Source: Pardosa pseudoannulata
Taxonomy: Eukaryota > Arthropoda > Arachnida > Araneae > Lycosidae
NCBI GenBank assembly: GCA_032207245.1
Contig: CM063507.1
Coordinates: 90,640,560 to 90,704,559, forward strand
Length of the DNA: 64,000 nucleotides
Direction of reading: 5' to 3'
The notes under the pieces are model-generated. The model was not told the origin of the DNA. It did not search any database and was given only the letters and a program-made list of their open reading frames with translations. Shown piece after piece: positions 29,900-41,437 of this stretch. Position 1 is the stretch's first letter, and each line of letters begins with the position of its first letter. The translations under genes were made by a program, and so were the position numbers.

Positions 29900-30610
29900 C
29901 CAATGTCAAAATTATTTTATTCAAATGTGTATGCGTAATGTTTATATAATGTGCTTTACTAAGTGTTCAAGTATCAACTACTACAATTCTGTGTCCATAT
30001 TAATGCATCTAATTCAAAGTTACTCATAATGCCATATTTAATCAACGTCAAATTAAATATTAACATGACAGCGTAATGTAAATATATTGTGTTCTAATAA
30101 GTGTTCAAGCATCTACCAGCATAATCTTGTGTCCGTACTATTGCATCTAACTCCATGTTTCTCATAATGTTATATCTAATCAATGTCATAGTCATTTATA
30201 CTAATGTGATAGCGTAATGTAAATATAATGTGTTCTAATATGTGTTCAAGCATTTACAACTTTTAATTTGTGTCTGTATTATTGCATTTAACTCCATGTT
30301 TCACATAATGTCATATTTAATCAACGTCATTGTTATTTAATAGTAATGTGATAGCGTAATGTACAAATAATGTGTTCTAATAAGTGTTCAAGCATCTACT
30401 ACTATTATTTTGTGTCCGTATTATTGCATTTAATTCCATGTTTCTCATAATGTCATATTTAATCAACGTCACAGTTATTTAATATTAATGTGATAGCGTA
30501 ATGTATATATAATGTGTTCTAATATGTGTTCAAGCATCTACAACTATTATTTAGTGTCCGTATAATAGCATTTAATTCCATGTTTCTCAAAATGTCATAT
30601 TTCAAAAGCG
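29900..30610 (+). repeat. Tandem repeat of about 141 bp, five units (A3 3' UTR)
   Basis: GTGTTCAAG markers at 29963, 30101, 30242, 30384 and 30526, with the same 138/141/141/142 spacing as A1. Units 4 and 5 differ from the A1 units in several clustered positions. Confidence 0.85.
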
Positions 30611-30676
30611 TAACTTTGTACTCTCCCCTTGTAGACAAAGCTGATGTGATTACCTCTGACGGGCTCTAACAGCACA

Positions 30677-30750
30677 TTTGGCTTGTAACCCAGGGTTCAT
30701 TCGCGTGGCGGATGCTTCAGCTTGTAAGGACCCTGGGACTCGCGCGGCCA
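30677..30750 (+). other. Nested-hairpin RNA motif, A3 copy 2
   Basis: CCCAGGGT (30689-30696) with ACCCTGGG (30730-30737). The inner stem has the same single mismatch as A1 copy 2. Confidence 0.6.
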
Positions 30751-30894
30751 AAGTTACAATTACCAAATTTCCCAACTTTAATTTTCCTTTGGAATTGTTC
30801 GACGTTTATGTATTGTATTTTATTGTGTCAGTTTACTGTATCCCATGTTTACTCATCTATAGTGTTTTTCTGTTCTCTACCACTGTTAGCCAAA

Positions 30895-30955
30895 GCCGAA
30901 GGGACCACTCGCGGGGCCTGTGTCTTCCAGAGGCTTGTAAGGTCCCTAAGGCCGC
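30895..30955 (+). other. Nested-hairpin RNA motif, A3 copy 3 (variant)
   Basis: GGGACC (30901-30906) with GGTCCC (30941-30946). Inner GCCT/AGGC. ACTCGCGGG and TTGTAAG junction strands. Confidence 0.6.
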
Positions 30956-31024
30956 GGCACTCATTCCTAAGGACCTGGCCTAACCAGAGTCCACCATGTA
31001 CAAACCTCACCTACTGTTTATTTT

Positions 31025-31361
31025 AATAAACGGGTGGCTGCTGGTTGTTTGAACTGGTGGGGTGGTTTGTCTGGTTGGTTCCGCTGGCAGCGGTTCTCGG
31101 CTCGTCTGGTGGGCGCCCCGACCGTGTCGGTTGGGCGTTCCTCTTGGTGGAGACCGGCGAGGGGCCGAGTCAGCGGACTGCCGTCTTGGGACTGCCCTTA
31201 GTTGACCGGGCACAGAGGCTGCTTAGCGCTCCTCTCGTGTCCGCGGGACGGGAGCTCACGAGACTGATCTCGTGTCTGGGTGTGGACACCGGGCCTGTAC
31301 CCAACGCCCCAAACCAAACTTCGTTTGGTGGGCGGCAGGCCGCTGGTCAGCCAATCCCCAA
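31025..31361 (+). other. AATAAA and GC-rich terminal segment of A3
   Basis: AATAAA at 31025-31030. Stem ACCAAA (31313-31318) / TTTGGT (31324-31329), as in A1. Ends CAGCCAATCCCC, then AAGAGAC before the A4 leader. Confidence 0.6.
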
Positions 31362-31670
31362 GAGACCCCAGTCTGCACCCAGACACCATAGCGATAGGTC
31401 GGTTGTATCCTGAGCTCCAGAGCCTAAGTCCCAACTTGCGCGGAAGGATTCATCGGAAGTCTTCCAAACCTGCACCATTGGATTCAGAATCGTTTTCTAC
31501 TTCAGGATCTGCAATTTCGTGGATTTTCTGCAGTAATTAGCTCTCCAATTAATTAAAAACCGTCCATCACGTGGCGATATAGCGCGTCAATACGAGCCGG
31601 GGGAAGGGGGTCGATTTCCTAGACCCAAAACATCCCAGCAGAAGACGGATTTTATTTTCCTACGGCTGTT
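31362..31670 (+). other. A4 leader, first part
   Basis: Same as 7396-7709, beginning near CCCCAGTCTGCACCC. No gene seen. The B2 left target-site duplication follows at 31671-31683. Confidence 0.6.
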
Positions 31671-34309
31671 CTACTCGTCACAGGTTGGTTGGTTGGTTGG
31701 TTGAAGTTTAATGGCGCTAATTCCTCTAGGGACAAACTGCGCCAAACAAGATGAAAAAAATTACAGGCTTAAAAACAGATTAAAGCAACTATAAAAATAA
31801 ATCATACAACATAAAACACGAATAAAAATTAAGTTATATACAGATTAACAAGATTTGAAAATTGAGTGAATTGAAAAATGAAAGATTAAAAAATGAAAAT
31901 TAGAAAATTGAAACACAAAAAAAATCAAATTTCAGTATAAAAACCAGATTGACGAAGAAAGGGGAACAAGTTTGGATGTGGAGTTTCCCCGATGATTAAA
32001 TTAAGATTAGGAGATGGATTACCAAAAAATTTTATATACAATGATTTAGAACAAACACAGGACGTTAAAATATGTGCGACTGTGTAAGGAGTCTTGCAAT
32101 ACGCACACTGTGCAGGAGCTTCACCCTGCAAGAGATGGGCATGGGTGAGCCTGCAATGACCCACTCGGAGACGAGTGAGTATTACATCATGTTTCCTAGA
32201 AGGAAGTTGAGGCCATTTAGTTATTTTTGTTTTAATTTTATGCAGCTTATTTGAAGGAATGTTATCCCAGGAGATCTGCCATTTATTATGTAAAAGATCT
32301 TTAATGTAATTTTTCAAGTCAGGATAAGGTAGACCAGTGTTGAGAAAGTCGCTTGCAGACCTGGTAGCCATGTCCACAAGTTCATTGCCTTTAATGCCGA
32401 TGTGAGAGGGAACCCAGCTAAAAACTAGCGAGATTCCTATGGAGGTAAGTTTAGTAATTGTTGTAAGAATTTTGAAAATAATAGGATTATTACAGTTATT
32501 GGATTGCAATGATTTAAGAACACTTTGGGAGTCTGTATAGATAATAAAGTTTTTACTATTGTGATTCAACAATTCTTCTAAAGCCTTCAAGATAGCAAAG
32601 GCTTCAGCAGAAAAGATGGAGAGTTTAGGATGGAGTCTGTAGCTATTGATTTGATCTTTAATAAGGTATGCACAGCTGACATAGTTAGTGGATTTTGAAC
32701 CATCTGTGAAAACAGAGGTGTAAATTTTTATAATATTGCTTGTGATGTTCAAAAATTTGTTGATAAATGATATTGCTAGTTGAATTTTTGTCAAATGACT
32801 TAAAGGGGTTTATTATAGTAAAAGTAGGAGTGTGCCAAGGATGTATTCCAATAGCTGTGGGTATTGTATCTATATTGTCTAAGTTAAGATCTCTTAAAAT
32901 TTCATTTATCCTCCCCTGAAACGGCAGAACACAAGAAGGTCTAGCATTGTATAATCTCTTGAGGTAATAATTGAGTGTATGTTGATGGATGGGATGGTTG
33001 ATATAAGATGACGTTCTGAAGTAGTACTGAAGAGATAACATCTGTCGACGTAATTCAAGAGGAGCGTCACAGCAGTCAACGTAGAGACTTTCTACAGGAG
33101 ATGTTCTAAAAGCTCCGGAACACAATCGAAGAGCGGAATGGTGAATGGTATTCAGCTTTTGAAGGACAGAAACGCGTGCTGACCCATATACAGGACATCC
33201 ATAGTCCAGTTTTGAGCGGATGATGGCATGATAGATCTTAATTAGGGAAGCGCGATCAGCTCCCCATGAGGTCTTTGAAAGGATTTTGAGGATGTTGAGC
33301 TTCCTTTCGCAATTTTTCCGCAAGTTTGTGATATGGGGTGCAAAGGTAAGTTTTTTGTCAAAAATGACTCCGAGAAAATTCACCTCATTCACAATGTTGA
33401 TGTTATTTCCAAGAAACTGGATCTCTGGGTCAGGGTGCAGACCTCTTTTTTTGCAAAAATGCACACAACATGTCTTTGAACTTGAAAAGCTGAAACCATT
33501 CTCCATCGCCCACTTACTGATCTTGTTAACTGCAGTCTGGAGTTGTCTGTTAATGAATCTCATATCCGCTCCTTCACATGAGATATGGAGATCGTCGACA
33601 TACAAGCTTCCATTAACAGAGGGAGGTATCTCGTTCAGAATCCCATTAATTGCAATAATGAATAAGGTCACACTCAGTACGCTTCCCCGAGGAACTCCTT
33701 CTTCTTGTATAAAAGTGCGTGATAATGTATTTCCTACTCTAACACGGAAATTTCTTAAGGCCAAAAAGTTTTGAATGAAAATAGGCATATTACCACGCAA
33801 CTCTAAATTGAATAGCTGCTGTAGAATCCCATGACGCCAAGTGCGGTCATATGCCTTTTCTATATCGAAAAACACCGACACCAAATGCTTCCGTTTAACG
33901 AATGCTTTCCGGATTCTGGTTTCCAAATCAATTATGTTATCTAACGTGCTCCTTCCACGACGGAAACCACTCTGAAAATTTGATAGGTAATTATTTTCCT
34001 CCAGGTAGTATATCAGACGAACGTTTATCATTTTTTCAAGTAATTTGCATAAACAGTTCGTCAGAGCAATTGGACGGTAGCTGAGAGGATTCATAGGGTC
34101 TTTATCAGGTTTTAGAATGGGGATTACAATAGCCTCTCTCCACGAGGAAGGAAAGCTATGTTCTCTCCAAATTCTATTGTAAAGATTTAGAAGGTTGAGC
34201 ATTGAAACTGAAGAGAGGTTTTTTATCATTTCGTACGAAATATTATCCGGACCAGCAGAAGATTTATGGACTTTATTCAAGGCTCTGTTTAGTTCTGAAA
34301 TGGTAAAAT

Positions 34310-34318
34310 CAGTATTAT
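34310..34318 (+). repeat. Target-site duplication of B3, left
   Basis: CAGTATTAT here and at 40120-40128. B1 has this site once (10349-10357), giving the empty-site sequence inside B ORF2. Confidence 0.8.
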
Positions 34319-34536
34319 TAGGGTTGGTTGGTTGGTTGATTGAAGTTTAATGGCGCTAAATCCTCTAGGGACAAACTGCGCCAAACAAGATGAAAAAAAA
34401 AATTACAGGCTCAAAAACAGATTAAAGCAATTATAAAAATAAAACAAACAACATAAAACACAAATAAAAATTAAGTTATATACAGATTAACAAGAATTGA
34501 AAATTGAAAGATTAAAAATTGAAACACAATCAAAAA

Positions 34537-37500
34537 TCATATTTCAGTATAAAAACCAGATTGACGAAGAAAGGGGAACAAGTTTGGATGTGGAGCTTCC
34601 CCGATGATTAAATTAAGATTCGGCGATGGATTATCAAAAAATTTTATATACATTGATTTTAAACAAACACAAGAGGTTAAAATATGTGCGACTGTGTAAG
34701 GTGTCTTGCAATACGCACACTGTGGAGGATCTTCACCCAGCAAGAGATGGACATGGGTGAGTCTGCAATGACCCACTCGTAGACGAGTGAGTATTACATC
34801 TTGTCTCCTAGAAGGGAGTTGGGGCCACTTGGTAATTTTTATTTTTACTTCTCGCAATTTATTTGACGACACGTTATTCCAACAGTTCTGCCATTTAGCT
34901 TGTATTAATTCTTTAATGTAATTTTTTAAGTCTGAATAAGGAATACCAGTATTAATGTAATTAGTAGCGGATTTTGCAGCTTTATCTACAAGTTCGTTGC
35001 CTTTGATGCCGACGTGAGCGGGAATCCAGCTAAAAATTAACGAGATTCCCTTGGATGTAAGGTTAATTATTGCAGAAATTATTTTCAAAATGAGAGGGTT
35101 CTGAGGATCAGGAGAAAGCAAAGATTGTAAAACACTTTGAGAATCTGTATAAATAATAAAATTTTTACTATTGTGGTGCATCATTTCCTCTAAAGCCTTC
35201 AATATGGCAAAGGCTTCAGCAGAAAAGATGGAGAATTTGGGATGTAGTTTGTAGCTATAGATATTTTCCTCGATAATATAGGCACAGCTGACAGAGTTTG
35301 TGGATTTTGAACCATCAGTGTAAACAGGAGTGTAAGTTTTAAAATATTGTTTGTGATTTTCAAAAATTTGTTGATAAACAATATCAGGAGTTGAACTTTT
35401 ATCAAAAGACTTAAAAGGGTTAATGACGGAAAAGTTAGGAGTGTACCAGGGATATATTCTATTATTTGCTTGCAGGATTTCAATATTGTCAAAATTTATG
35501 TCTTTTAGAATAACTTTTATTCTCTCCTGGAAAGGAAGAACAGAGGAAGATCTAGCATTATAGAGACGTCGAAGGTAGGGATTAAGGGTATGACTATGAA
35601 CGGGATGATTCACATAAGATAGGGTTCTGAAGTAATATTGTAAGGATAAAACGTGTCGTCGCAATTCAAGAGAAGCTTCACAGCAGTCAACGTAGAGACT
35701 TTCTACGGGAGAGGTTCTGAAAGCCCCTGAGCACAAGCGAAGAGCAGAATGGTGAACGGTGTTCAATCTTTGTAGTACGGAAATGCGTGCAGACCCATAG
35801 ATAGAACATCCATAATCCAGTTTTGAACGGATAACAGCACGGTATATCTTAAGTAGGGAATCCCGATCAGCCCCCCAGGAGGTTTTAGAGAGAACTTTTA
35901 ATATGTTAAGTTTCCGTTCGCAGTTATTTCGCAAATTTCTAATATGGGGTGCAAATGTGAGTCTTTTGTCAAATATTAAGCCAAGAAAATTTACTTCATC
36001 TACTATTTTGATTGTATTACCATATAACTGGATTTCTGGATCAGGGTGCAAACTTCTTTTTTTACAAAAATGCACACAACGGGTCTTTGAACTAGAAAAG
36101 TTGAAACCGTTTTCGCTCGCCCACTTACTGATTTTGTTAACTGCATTTTGAAGTTGCCTATTAATAAACCTCATATCAGCTCCTTCACAAGAAATATGAA
36201 GGTCGTCCACATACAAGTTTCCTTTAACGGAGGGTGGTATCTCCTTTAAAATCCCGTTTATTGCAACAATAAACAAGGTCACACTTAATACGCTTCCCTG
36301 AGGAACCCCCTCTTCTTGTATGAAACTGCGAGAAAGAGAATTTCCAATGCGAACTTTAAAATTTCTTACAGCTAAAAAATTTTGTATAAAAATAGGCATA
36401 TTCCCACGCAACTTTATATCATAAAGGTTCTGTAAAATGCCATGCCGCCAAGTGCGGTCATATGCCTTTTCAATATCAAAGAAAATCGAAACCAGATGGT
36501 TTCTTTTAACGAAAGCATTCCGAATTCTGGTTTCCAAGTCTGTTAAATTGTCTAAAGTGCCCCTTCCACGACGGAAGCCGCTCTGATAATTTGATAGACA
36601 GTTGTTTTCCTCCAGGTAATATATAAGACGAACGTTAATCATTTTTTCTAGGATCTTGCATAAACAGTTCGTCAAAGCAATTGGACGGTAGCTGAGAGGA
36701 TTCGTGGGGTCTTTATCAGGTTTGAGTATGGGGATTACAATAGCCTCTCTCCACAACGAAGGAAAGGTATGTTCTCTCCAGATCCTATTGTATAATTTTA
36801 GCAAATTAGATATGGAAGCTGTAGAAAGATTTTTTATCATTGTGTAAGATATATTATCAGGACCAGAAGCAGACTTGTGAATGTTCTGTAAGGCTCTATT
36901 TAATTCAATAATGGTAAAATCTGTATTGTAAGAAAAATTTTCTTTTGTTTTAAAATTTATGGGTTTTTTCTCGACAACGGTTTTTAGTTTTTTGAAAGAA
37001 GGTGAACTATTTAAACAAGAAGAGATATTGGCTAATGATGAGGCTATTGTGTTGGCTATGTCATCAGGAGAAGAAATAGAGGTATTATTGTAATGTAAAA
37101 TGGGAATCTGATGGTTTGGGTAAATGCCATAACAACGGTTAACTTTATCCCATAAGTCTTTACTAGAAAGGGTGTTAGAAATACTATTAACATAGTTAAT
37201 CCACGAATCTCTCTGGCTACGTCTTAAAGTGCGACGGAAAATACTTTTGCACTTTTTATAATTTATGAGGTTTTCAGTGGTAGGATTTCGTTTAAACACT
37301 GAAAACGCTTTCCTTTTTTCCTTATATGTAGTACTGCACTCTTGGTTCCACCATGGCTTTGTTTGCTTGTGAGAACGACAGGAGGATTTTTTAATAGAAA
37401 GATTGGCGGCAAAAATTATTGTGTCAGTTAACTGTTTCACTGCTTCATCAATGGTGTTATTTACAACCATTTCTGCAGAGATAGTAGCAAAGGTACGGAA

Positions 37501-38208
37501 TTTATTCCAATCAGCGGATCCTAGAATATAACGAGGATCCCGCTGCTTGATATGGGAGCTATTTTTATGAGTTAAGATAACAGGAAAGTGGTCACTATTG
37601 AAAAGGTAGGATTCAACATGGAATTTCCAAAAAGGAAAAACTTCAGGGCTGCAGATTGCTAAGTCCAGAGAGTGAAAGGTTCTTGTGGGAGAATGTAGGT
37701 AAGTAAGCTGGTCTTTATTGAAAATGCAGAGATCATGATCGGAAATTAGTTTTTCAATCTGACGACCCCTTTTATTAAAGTTGGGGCTACCCCACAATGG
37801 ACTGTGGCCATTCAGGTCGCCGACAATAATAAAAGGAGCAGGTAGTTGTGTTATTAGGTTATTTAGAGCATTTTGGTTAATTTTAACATTTGGAGGGAGA
37901 TAGAGGTTACAGACAGTTATTAGAGCATGTACATGTATCTGTACAGCTATGGCTTGGAGTTCAGTGTTAATGCTTAAAGTAGTAGAAGGGTAGTCATGAG
38001 ACGTGAAGAGGGCTACACCACCACAAACCCTGCCCCCTTCGACGTAATCTTTTCTGAATGTTGTGTAACGTTTTAATTTCGCAGATTTATTGCTGTCCAG
38101 AAGTGTCTCTTGGAGTGCAAAGCAAAATGGTTGGTACTTATTAACGAGGTCTCTTATATCGGAGACGTGACATTTGAAGCCATGGCAGTTCCACGACAAA
38201 AGTGCCAT
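34537..38208 (-). CDS. B3 ORF2: EN-RT-RNase H, intact
   Basis: 1223 aa, ending at the usual GFYTEI-stop. EN: LLSWNCHGF, FALQET, IVGDLNGHSPLWG, SDHFPVIL. RT: YRPIALTNCLCK, FFDIEKAYDRTW, GVPQGSVLS (canonical PQG), LYVDDLHIS. RNase H: YTDGSKS, FSAEAFAILKALE, YTDSQSV, WIPAHVGIKGNELVD. Knuckle CAYCKTPYTVAHILTSC. All catalytic motifs are visible and no frame break is seen, so this is the best candidate for an active RT in the window. The start is 32 nt after the ORF1 stop. Confidence 0.92.
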   Translation of the reverse strand: MALLSWNCHGFKCHVSDIRDLVNKYQPFCFALQETLLDSNKSAKLKRYTTFRKDYVEGGRVCGGVALFTSHDYPSTTLSINTELQAIAVQIHVHALITVCNLYLPPNVKINQNALNNLITQLPAPFIIVGDLNGHSPLWGSPNFNKRGRQIEKLISDHDLCIFNKDQLTYLHSPTRTFHSLDLAICSPEVFPFWKFHVESYLFNSDHFPVILTHKNSSHIKQRDPRYILGSADWNKFRTFATISAEMVVNNTIDEAVKQLTDTIIFAANLSIKKSSCRSHKQTKPWWNQECSTTYKEKRKAFSVFKRNPTTENLINYKKCKSIFRRTLRRSQRDSWINYVNSISNTLSSKDLWDKVNRCYGIYPNHQIPILHYNNTSISSPDDIANTIASSLANISSCLNSSPSFKKLKTVVEKKPINFKTKENFSYNTDFTIIELNRALQNIHKSASGPDNISYTMIKNLSTASISNLLKLYNRIWREHTFPSLWREAIVIPILKPDKDPTNPLSYRPIALTNCLCKILEKMINVRLIYYLEENNCLSNYQSGFRRGRGTLDNLTDLETRIRNAFVKRNHLVSIFFDIEKAYDRTWRHGILQNLYDIKLRGNMPIFIQNFLAVRNFKVRIGNSLSRSFIQEEGVPQGSVLSVTLFIVAINGILKEIPPSVKGNLYVDDLHISCEGADMRFINRQLQNAVNKISKWASENGFNFSSSKTRCVHFCKKRSLHPDPEIQLYGNTIKIVDEVNFLGLIFDKRLTFAPHIRNLRNNCERKLNILKVLSKTSWGADRDSLLKIYRAVIRSKLDYGCSIYGSARISVLQRLNTVHHSALRLCSGAFRTSPVESLYVDCCEASLELRRHVLSLQYYFRTLSYVNHPVHSHTLNPYLRRLYNARSSSVLPFQERIKVILKDINFDNIEILQANNRIYPWYTPNFSVINPFKSFDKSSTPDIVYQQIFENHKQYFKTYTPVYTDGSKSTNSVSCAYIIEENIYSYKLHPKFSIFSAEAFAILKALEEMMHHNSKNFIIYTDSQSVLQSLLSPDPQNPLILKIISAIINLTSKGISLIFSWIPAHVGIKGNELVDKAAKSATNYINTGIPYSDLKNYIKELIQAKWQNCWNNVSSNKLREVKIKITKWPQLPSRRQDVILTRLRVGHCRLTHVHLLLGEDPPQCAYCKTPYTVAHILTSCVCLKSMYIKFFDNPSPNLNLIIGEAPHPNLFPFLRQSGFYTEI

Positions 38209-38240
38209 TGTTAAAAGTGGGGGGAAAAAAGGAGATCAAA

Positions 38241-39556
38241 TTAGGCAGGTAAGGTCTTAGCCCACATGCCTTCCGTGTCTGAGAGATCCGTCAACATTTC
38301 CTCTTCAGACGTAATATAGACTTTAATTGAGTCCTCTTCAGCATTTGATTGTTTTTTTAGGAAATCTTTTTTTAACATTTTGCATTTTAGAGGCTTACAT
38401 GATTCATCGTTGTCAAGGTCTTCCAGAAGCTGAACATTCTTATTTTTAATTTTTTCTTTGAGTCTTGCTGCTGAAATTTTTTGATTTTTAGGAATTTTTT
38501 GTTTAGGAGCGAAACTTGTACTCTTTGACTTTAGCAGTAATTTATTAGAAGCATTAATTTTGGGTGTTAGTTTATTTTTAGGTAATCTTTCATTAATTGG
38601 TTTTTGTACAATAACGTTTTCAACACTTATAGATTTATTTTCAAGTTTTGGTGGAGAAATACGAGAAGATTTAGGACTATTAGGTGCTAGTGACTTATTT
38701 TCAGTTTGGGTACTGACTGATCTGCATTGCTTTACGGCTGCAGCAAAGGTGATTCCGGGTCTAGGAGTACGTCCATCAACAAGTTTTCTAGCCTCTGTAT
38801 ATGAGATGTTATCCTTCACTTTTATTGTTTGTATTTCTTTTTCTAACATCCATTTAGGGCAAGAGCGCGAATAAGCCGGATGGTCCCCTTTGCAGTTGAT
38901 GCATTTGAATTTTGACTTGCAATCAACGCCGTCGTGGCCAACTTCTGCACAACGAGGACAGGAAATGGATCCACGACAAGATGTTTTCGAATGTCCAAAA
39001 CGTTGGCATTGAAAGCAACGCAATGGACTGGGGACAAAAGGACGTACAGGACATCGTAGGTATCCTGCATTAATACGTGAAGGCAGGGATGGAGTGTTAA
39101 ATGTTAGTATCAAATGTTTAGTTGGCAATACTTTTACATCGCGGCGTATGGTAATGCGGCGAACTCCACAGACATGCTGTTCTTTTAATCCCTCTAGTAT
39201 CTCTTCCTCGGGAACGTGGTAAAGCTCTCCTTCGGAGATTACACCTCTGCTGAAATTTAATGTGCTATGGGCAGTTATTTTGACTGAAATATTACCAAAT
39301 TTGTTTATTTTTGTTAAGTTTTCGGCTTGTTTCGCGTCTCCTACTTCTATGAGCAAGACACCTGATCTAAGTTTTTTCATAGTTTTGACTTCTCCGACAT
39401 GTGATGTTATGCATTTATGAATTAAAAAGGGGAGACAGCTGAAAAGCTTCCCTCCTCTTTCTGTGCGACAAAGAATCTAGCCTTATTCAAATTGACATTT
39501 ACTACGTGCCCCTTTTGACCCAAGGGGAGAGGTTGTGGGGGGGTTGAAGATTCCAT
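38241..39556 (-). pseudogene. B3 ORF1: gag-like, one early frameshift
   Basis: The family start (MESSTPPQPLPLGQKG) is at 39556, but one missing base near 39425, in a C/T run, takes the frame to a stop. The rest is open from an internal Met at 39380 for 379 aa. That part keeps three CCHC knuckles (CFQCQRFGHSKTSC, CPRCAEVGHDGVDC, CINCKGDHPAYSRSC) and the acidic C-terminus SEEEMLTDLSDTEGMWAK. A start at 39380 could still give a near-complete protein. The missing base may be a sequencing error. Confidence 0.8.
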
Positions 39557-39917
39557 AATTAAAAGGAAGTTGTTCAGATCCCGGCGGCACCACCCACCAT
39601 GGAGCCCAACAAGGGGATGCTAAACGCTCCCAAAAAGGGACATAAGGACGCACCAGTGCTAACCGGGATCTATACGCGCACAGCTACCCCTTAAGCAGCC
39701 TCGACCCATTAAAGTGCCCAGCAGGTAACCGATTGCTTGGCCCAGGCCAGTGACAAATGTCGTCCGACCAGCCGATTGATGTAGACGGGACCATTCTACA
39801 CCACCCGTTTACCCGAAGCAGGGGCCAAAGTAATGTGTTGGTTTCCCTCAATTACCAGGATCCCCTTTTCCGGGGACACGGGTCTCCACGCACGGCAAAC
39901 ACGTGGGTGGTTAACAA

Positions 39918-39962
39918 ATCGCGATATGTTGTGTTCAGAAAAGGAACACAACATATCGCGAT
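39918..39962 (-). promoter_or_regulatory. 19-bp perfect inverted repeat in B3 5' UTR
   Basis: Arms at 39918-39936 and 39944-39962 are perfectly complementary and start ATCGCGATATGTTGTG; the loop is 7 nt. B2 (43120-43164) and B4 (51356-51400) keep it with one or two changes. It would form a strong hairpin in the transcript. Confidence 0.75.
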
Positions 39963-40059
39963 AAGCCCTCACCTCCGAAAAGGTAACCACAACGAGGGAG
40001 AAAAAGGAAAAATGAAGAGAAGAGAAAAAGGAAAGAAAAGGAACAGAACAAAAGATCGC

Positions 40060-40119
40060 TGGGGTACCTCGGGATTGCGACACCCGTGTTTACCTAAAGT
40101 AGGTAAACCCCCTGAGGGG
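40060..40119 (-). other. B3 5' terminus with two small hairpins
   Basis: Minus strand begins CCCCTCAGGGG, then GTTTACCT/AGGTAAAC with a 5-nt loop, then CGGG/CCCG. Identical in B1, B2 and B4 except for small gaps. It defines the 5' end of full-length B elements. Confidence 0.6.
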
Positions 40120-41437
40120 CAGTATTATAGGGAAAGTTAAACGTAGTTTGAAAGTTTAAGGGTTTATCCTCGACCAGTTTTTTTAAGTTTTGTAAAAGAT
40201 GAAGAGTAATTAGAACTTGAAGATATATCAGCTAAGGATGAGGCTATTGTGTTGGCTATGTCATCCACAGAAGTTATTAGGTTGTTATTATAATTTAAAA
40301 TTTGGATTTGGTTGTTTGGGTAAACGCCTGAACAGCGCTTAACTTTTACCCATAAATCTTTACTGGAAATGGTGGATGTGATACTGCTTATATAATTCAC
40401 CCACGAATCCTTCTGGCTACGTCTTAAAGTGCGACGGAAAACACTTTTGCATTTTTTATAATTTATTAAGTTCTCCGTCGTAGGATGTCTCTTGAACAAT
40501 TGGAACGCTTTTCTCTTAGCTTTATAACAATTTTTACACTCTTGGTTCCACCATGGCTTTGTTTGCTTTTGAGGACGACAGGAAGATTTTTTAATGGAAA
40601 TCAGCTGCAGAAATTATTGTTTTCAGTAATATGATCCACTGCTTCATCAATAGTATTATTGTTGACCATGTCTGTAGAGATATTGGCTAGAATACGAAAT
40701 TTATCCCAATCAGCGGAGCCTAGAACATAACGAGGAACACGCTGATTGGTATTGGTGGCATTATTGTGAGTTAGGATAATAGGAAAGTGATCACTATTAT
40801 AAAGGTAAGAATCCACTGCAAAATTCCAGAACGGAAAAATTTGAGGGCTGGATATTGCTAAATCAAGGGAGTGAAAGGTTCTTGTAGGGGAATGGAGGTA
40901 AGTATATTGGTTTGTATTGTAGATGCACAGATCATGGTCGGATATCAGTTTTCCTATTTGACGACCCCGTTTATTAAGGTTGGGGCTACCCCACAATGGA
41001 TTATGACCATTCAAGTCCCCAACAATAATAAAAGGGATTGGAAGTTGAGTAATTAGGTTATTAAGAGTGCTCTGGGAGATGATATTATTTGGAGGAATAT
41101 AGAGGTTACAGACAGTTATTAGAGATTGTATATGAATTTGAACAGCAACTGCTTGGAGGTTAGTACTAATGTTTAAAGTTCTCACAGGGTAGTCATGAGA
41201 AGTGAAGAGGGCTACACCACCACAAACCCTGCCCCCTTCAATGTAATCTTTTCTGATAGTACTATAACGTTTTAATTTGGCTGATTTATTGCTGTCAAGT
41301 AGAGTCTCTTGAAGGGCAAAACAAACAGGATGGTATTTATTTACGAGGTCTCTGATATCAGAGACGTGACTTTTGAAGCCATGGCAGTTCCAAGACAACA
41401 GCGCCATTGTAAAAGTTAGGGAGGAAAAGGATGGAGT

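Larger units (their letters stand above)
29646..31024 (+). other. A3 3' UTR
   Basis: Same layout as A1: hairpin motif, tandem repeat, hairpin motif, variant motif. No gene seen. Confidence 0.75.
25425..31361 (+). mobile_element. A3, 5'-truncated R1-like LINE
   Basis: Starts at the same ORF1 position as A1, directly after the end of A2, and is nearly identical to A1 through the 3' UTR. ORF1 keeps only its C-terminus, and ORF2 is broken by a small deletion. Confidence 0.8.
34319..40119 (-). mobile_element. B3, full-length I-group-like LINE inside B2
   Basis: A 5.8-kb minus-strand element with an (AACC)n tail at the left, terminal hairpins at the right and a 9-bp target-site duplication. It is clearly diverged from B1/B2 and has the most intact ORF2 in the window. 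It is absent from the duplicate block, so it arrived after the duplication. Confidence 0.9.
31925..41407 (-). pseudogene. B2 ORF2, interrupted and frameshifted
   Basis: Read on minus: EN and linker 41407-40601 (MALLSWNCHG to VDHITE), a frameshift at about 40600-40622, linker 40499-40164, a +1 shift near 40180, then the B3 insertion, RT 34280-32685 with GVPRGSVLS and LYVDDLHIS, a +1 shift at about 32722, and RNase H to GFYTEI-stop at 31925. The sequence is otherwise nearly the same as B1. Not functional. Confidence 0.9.
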
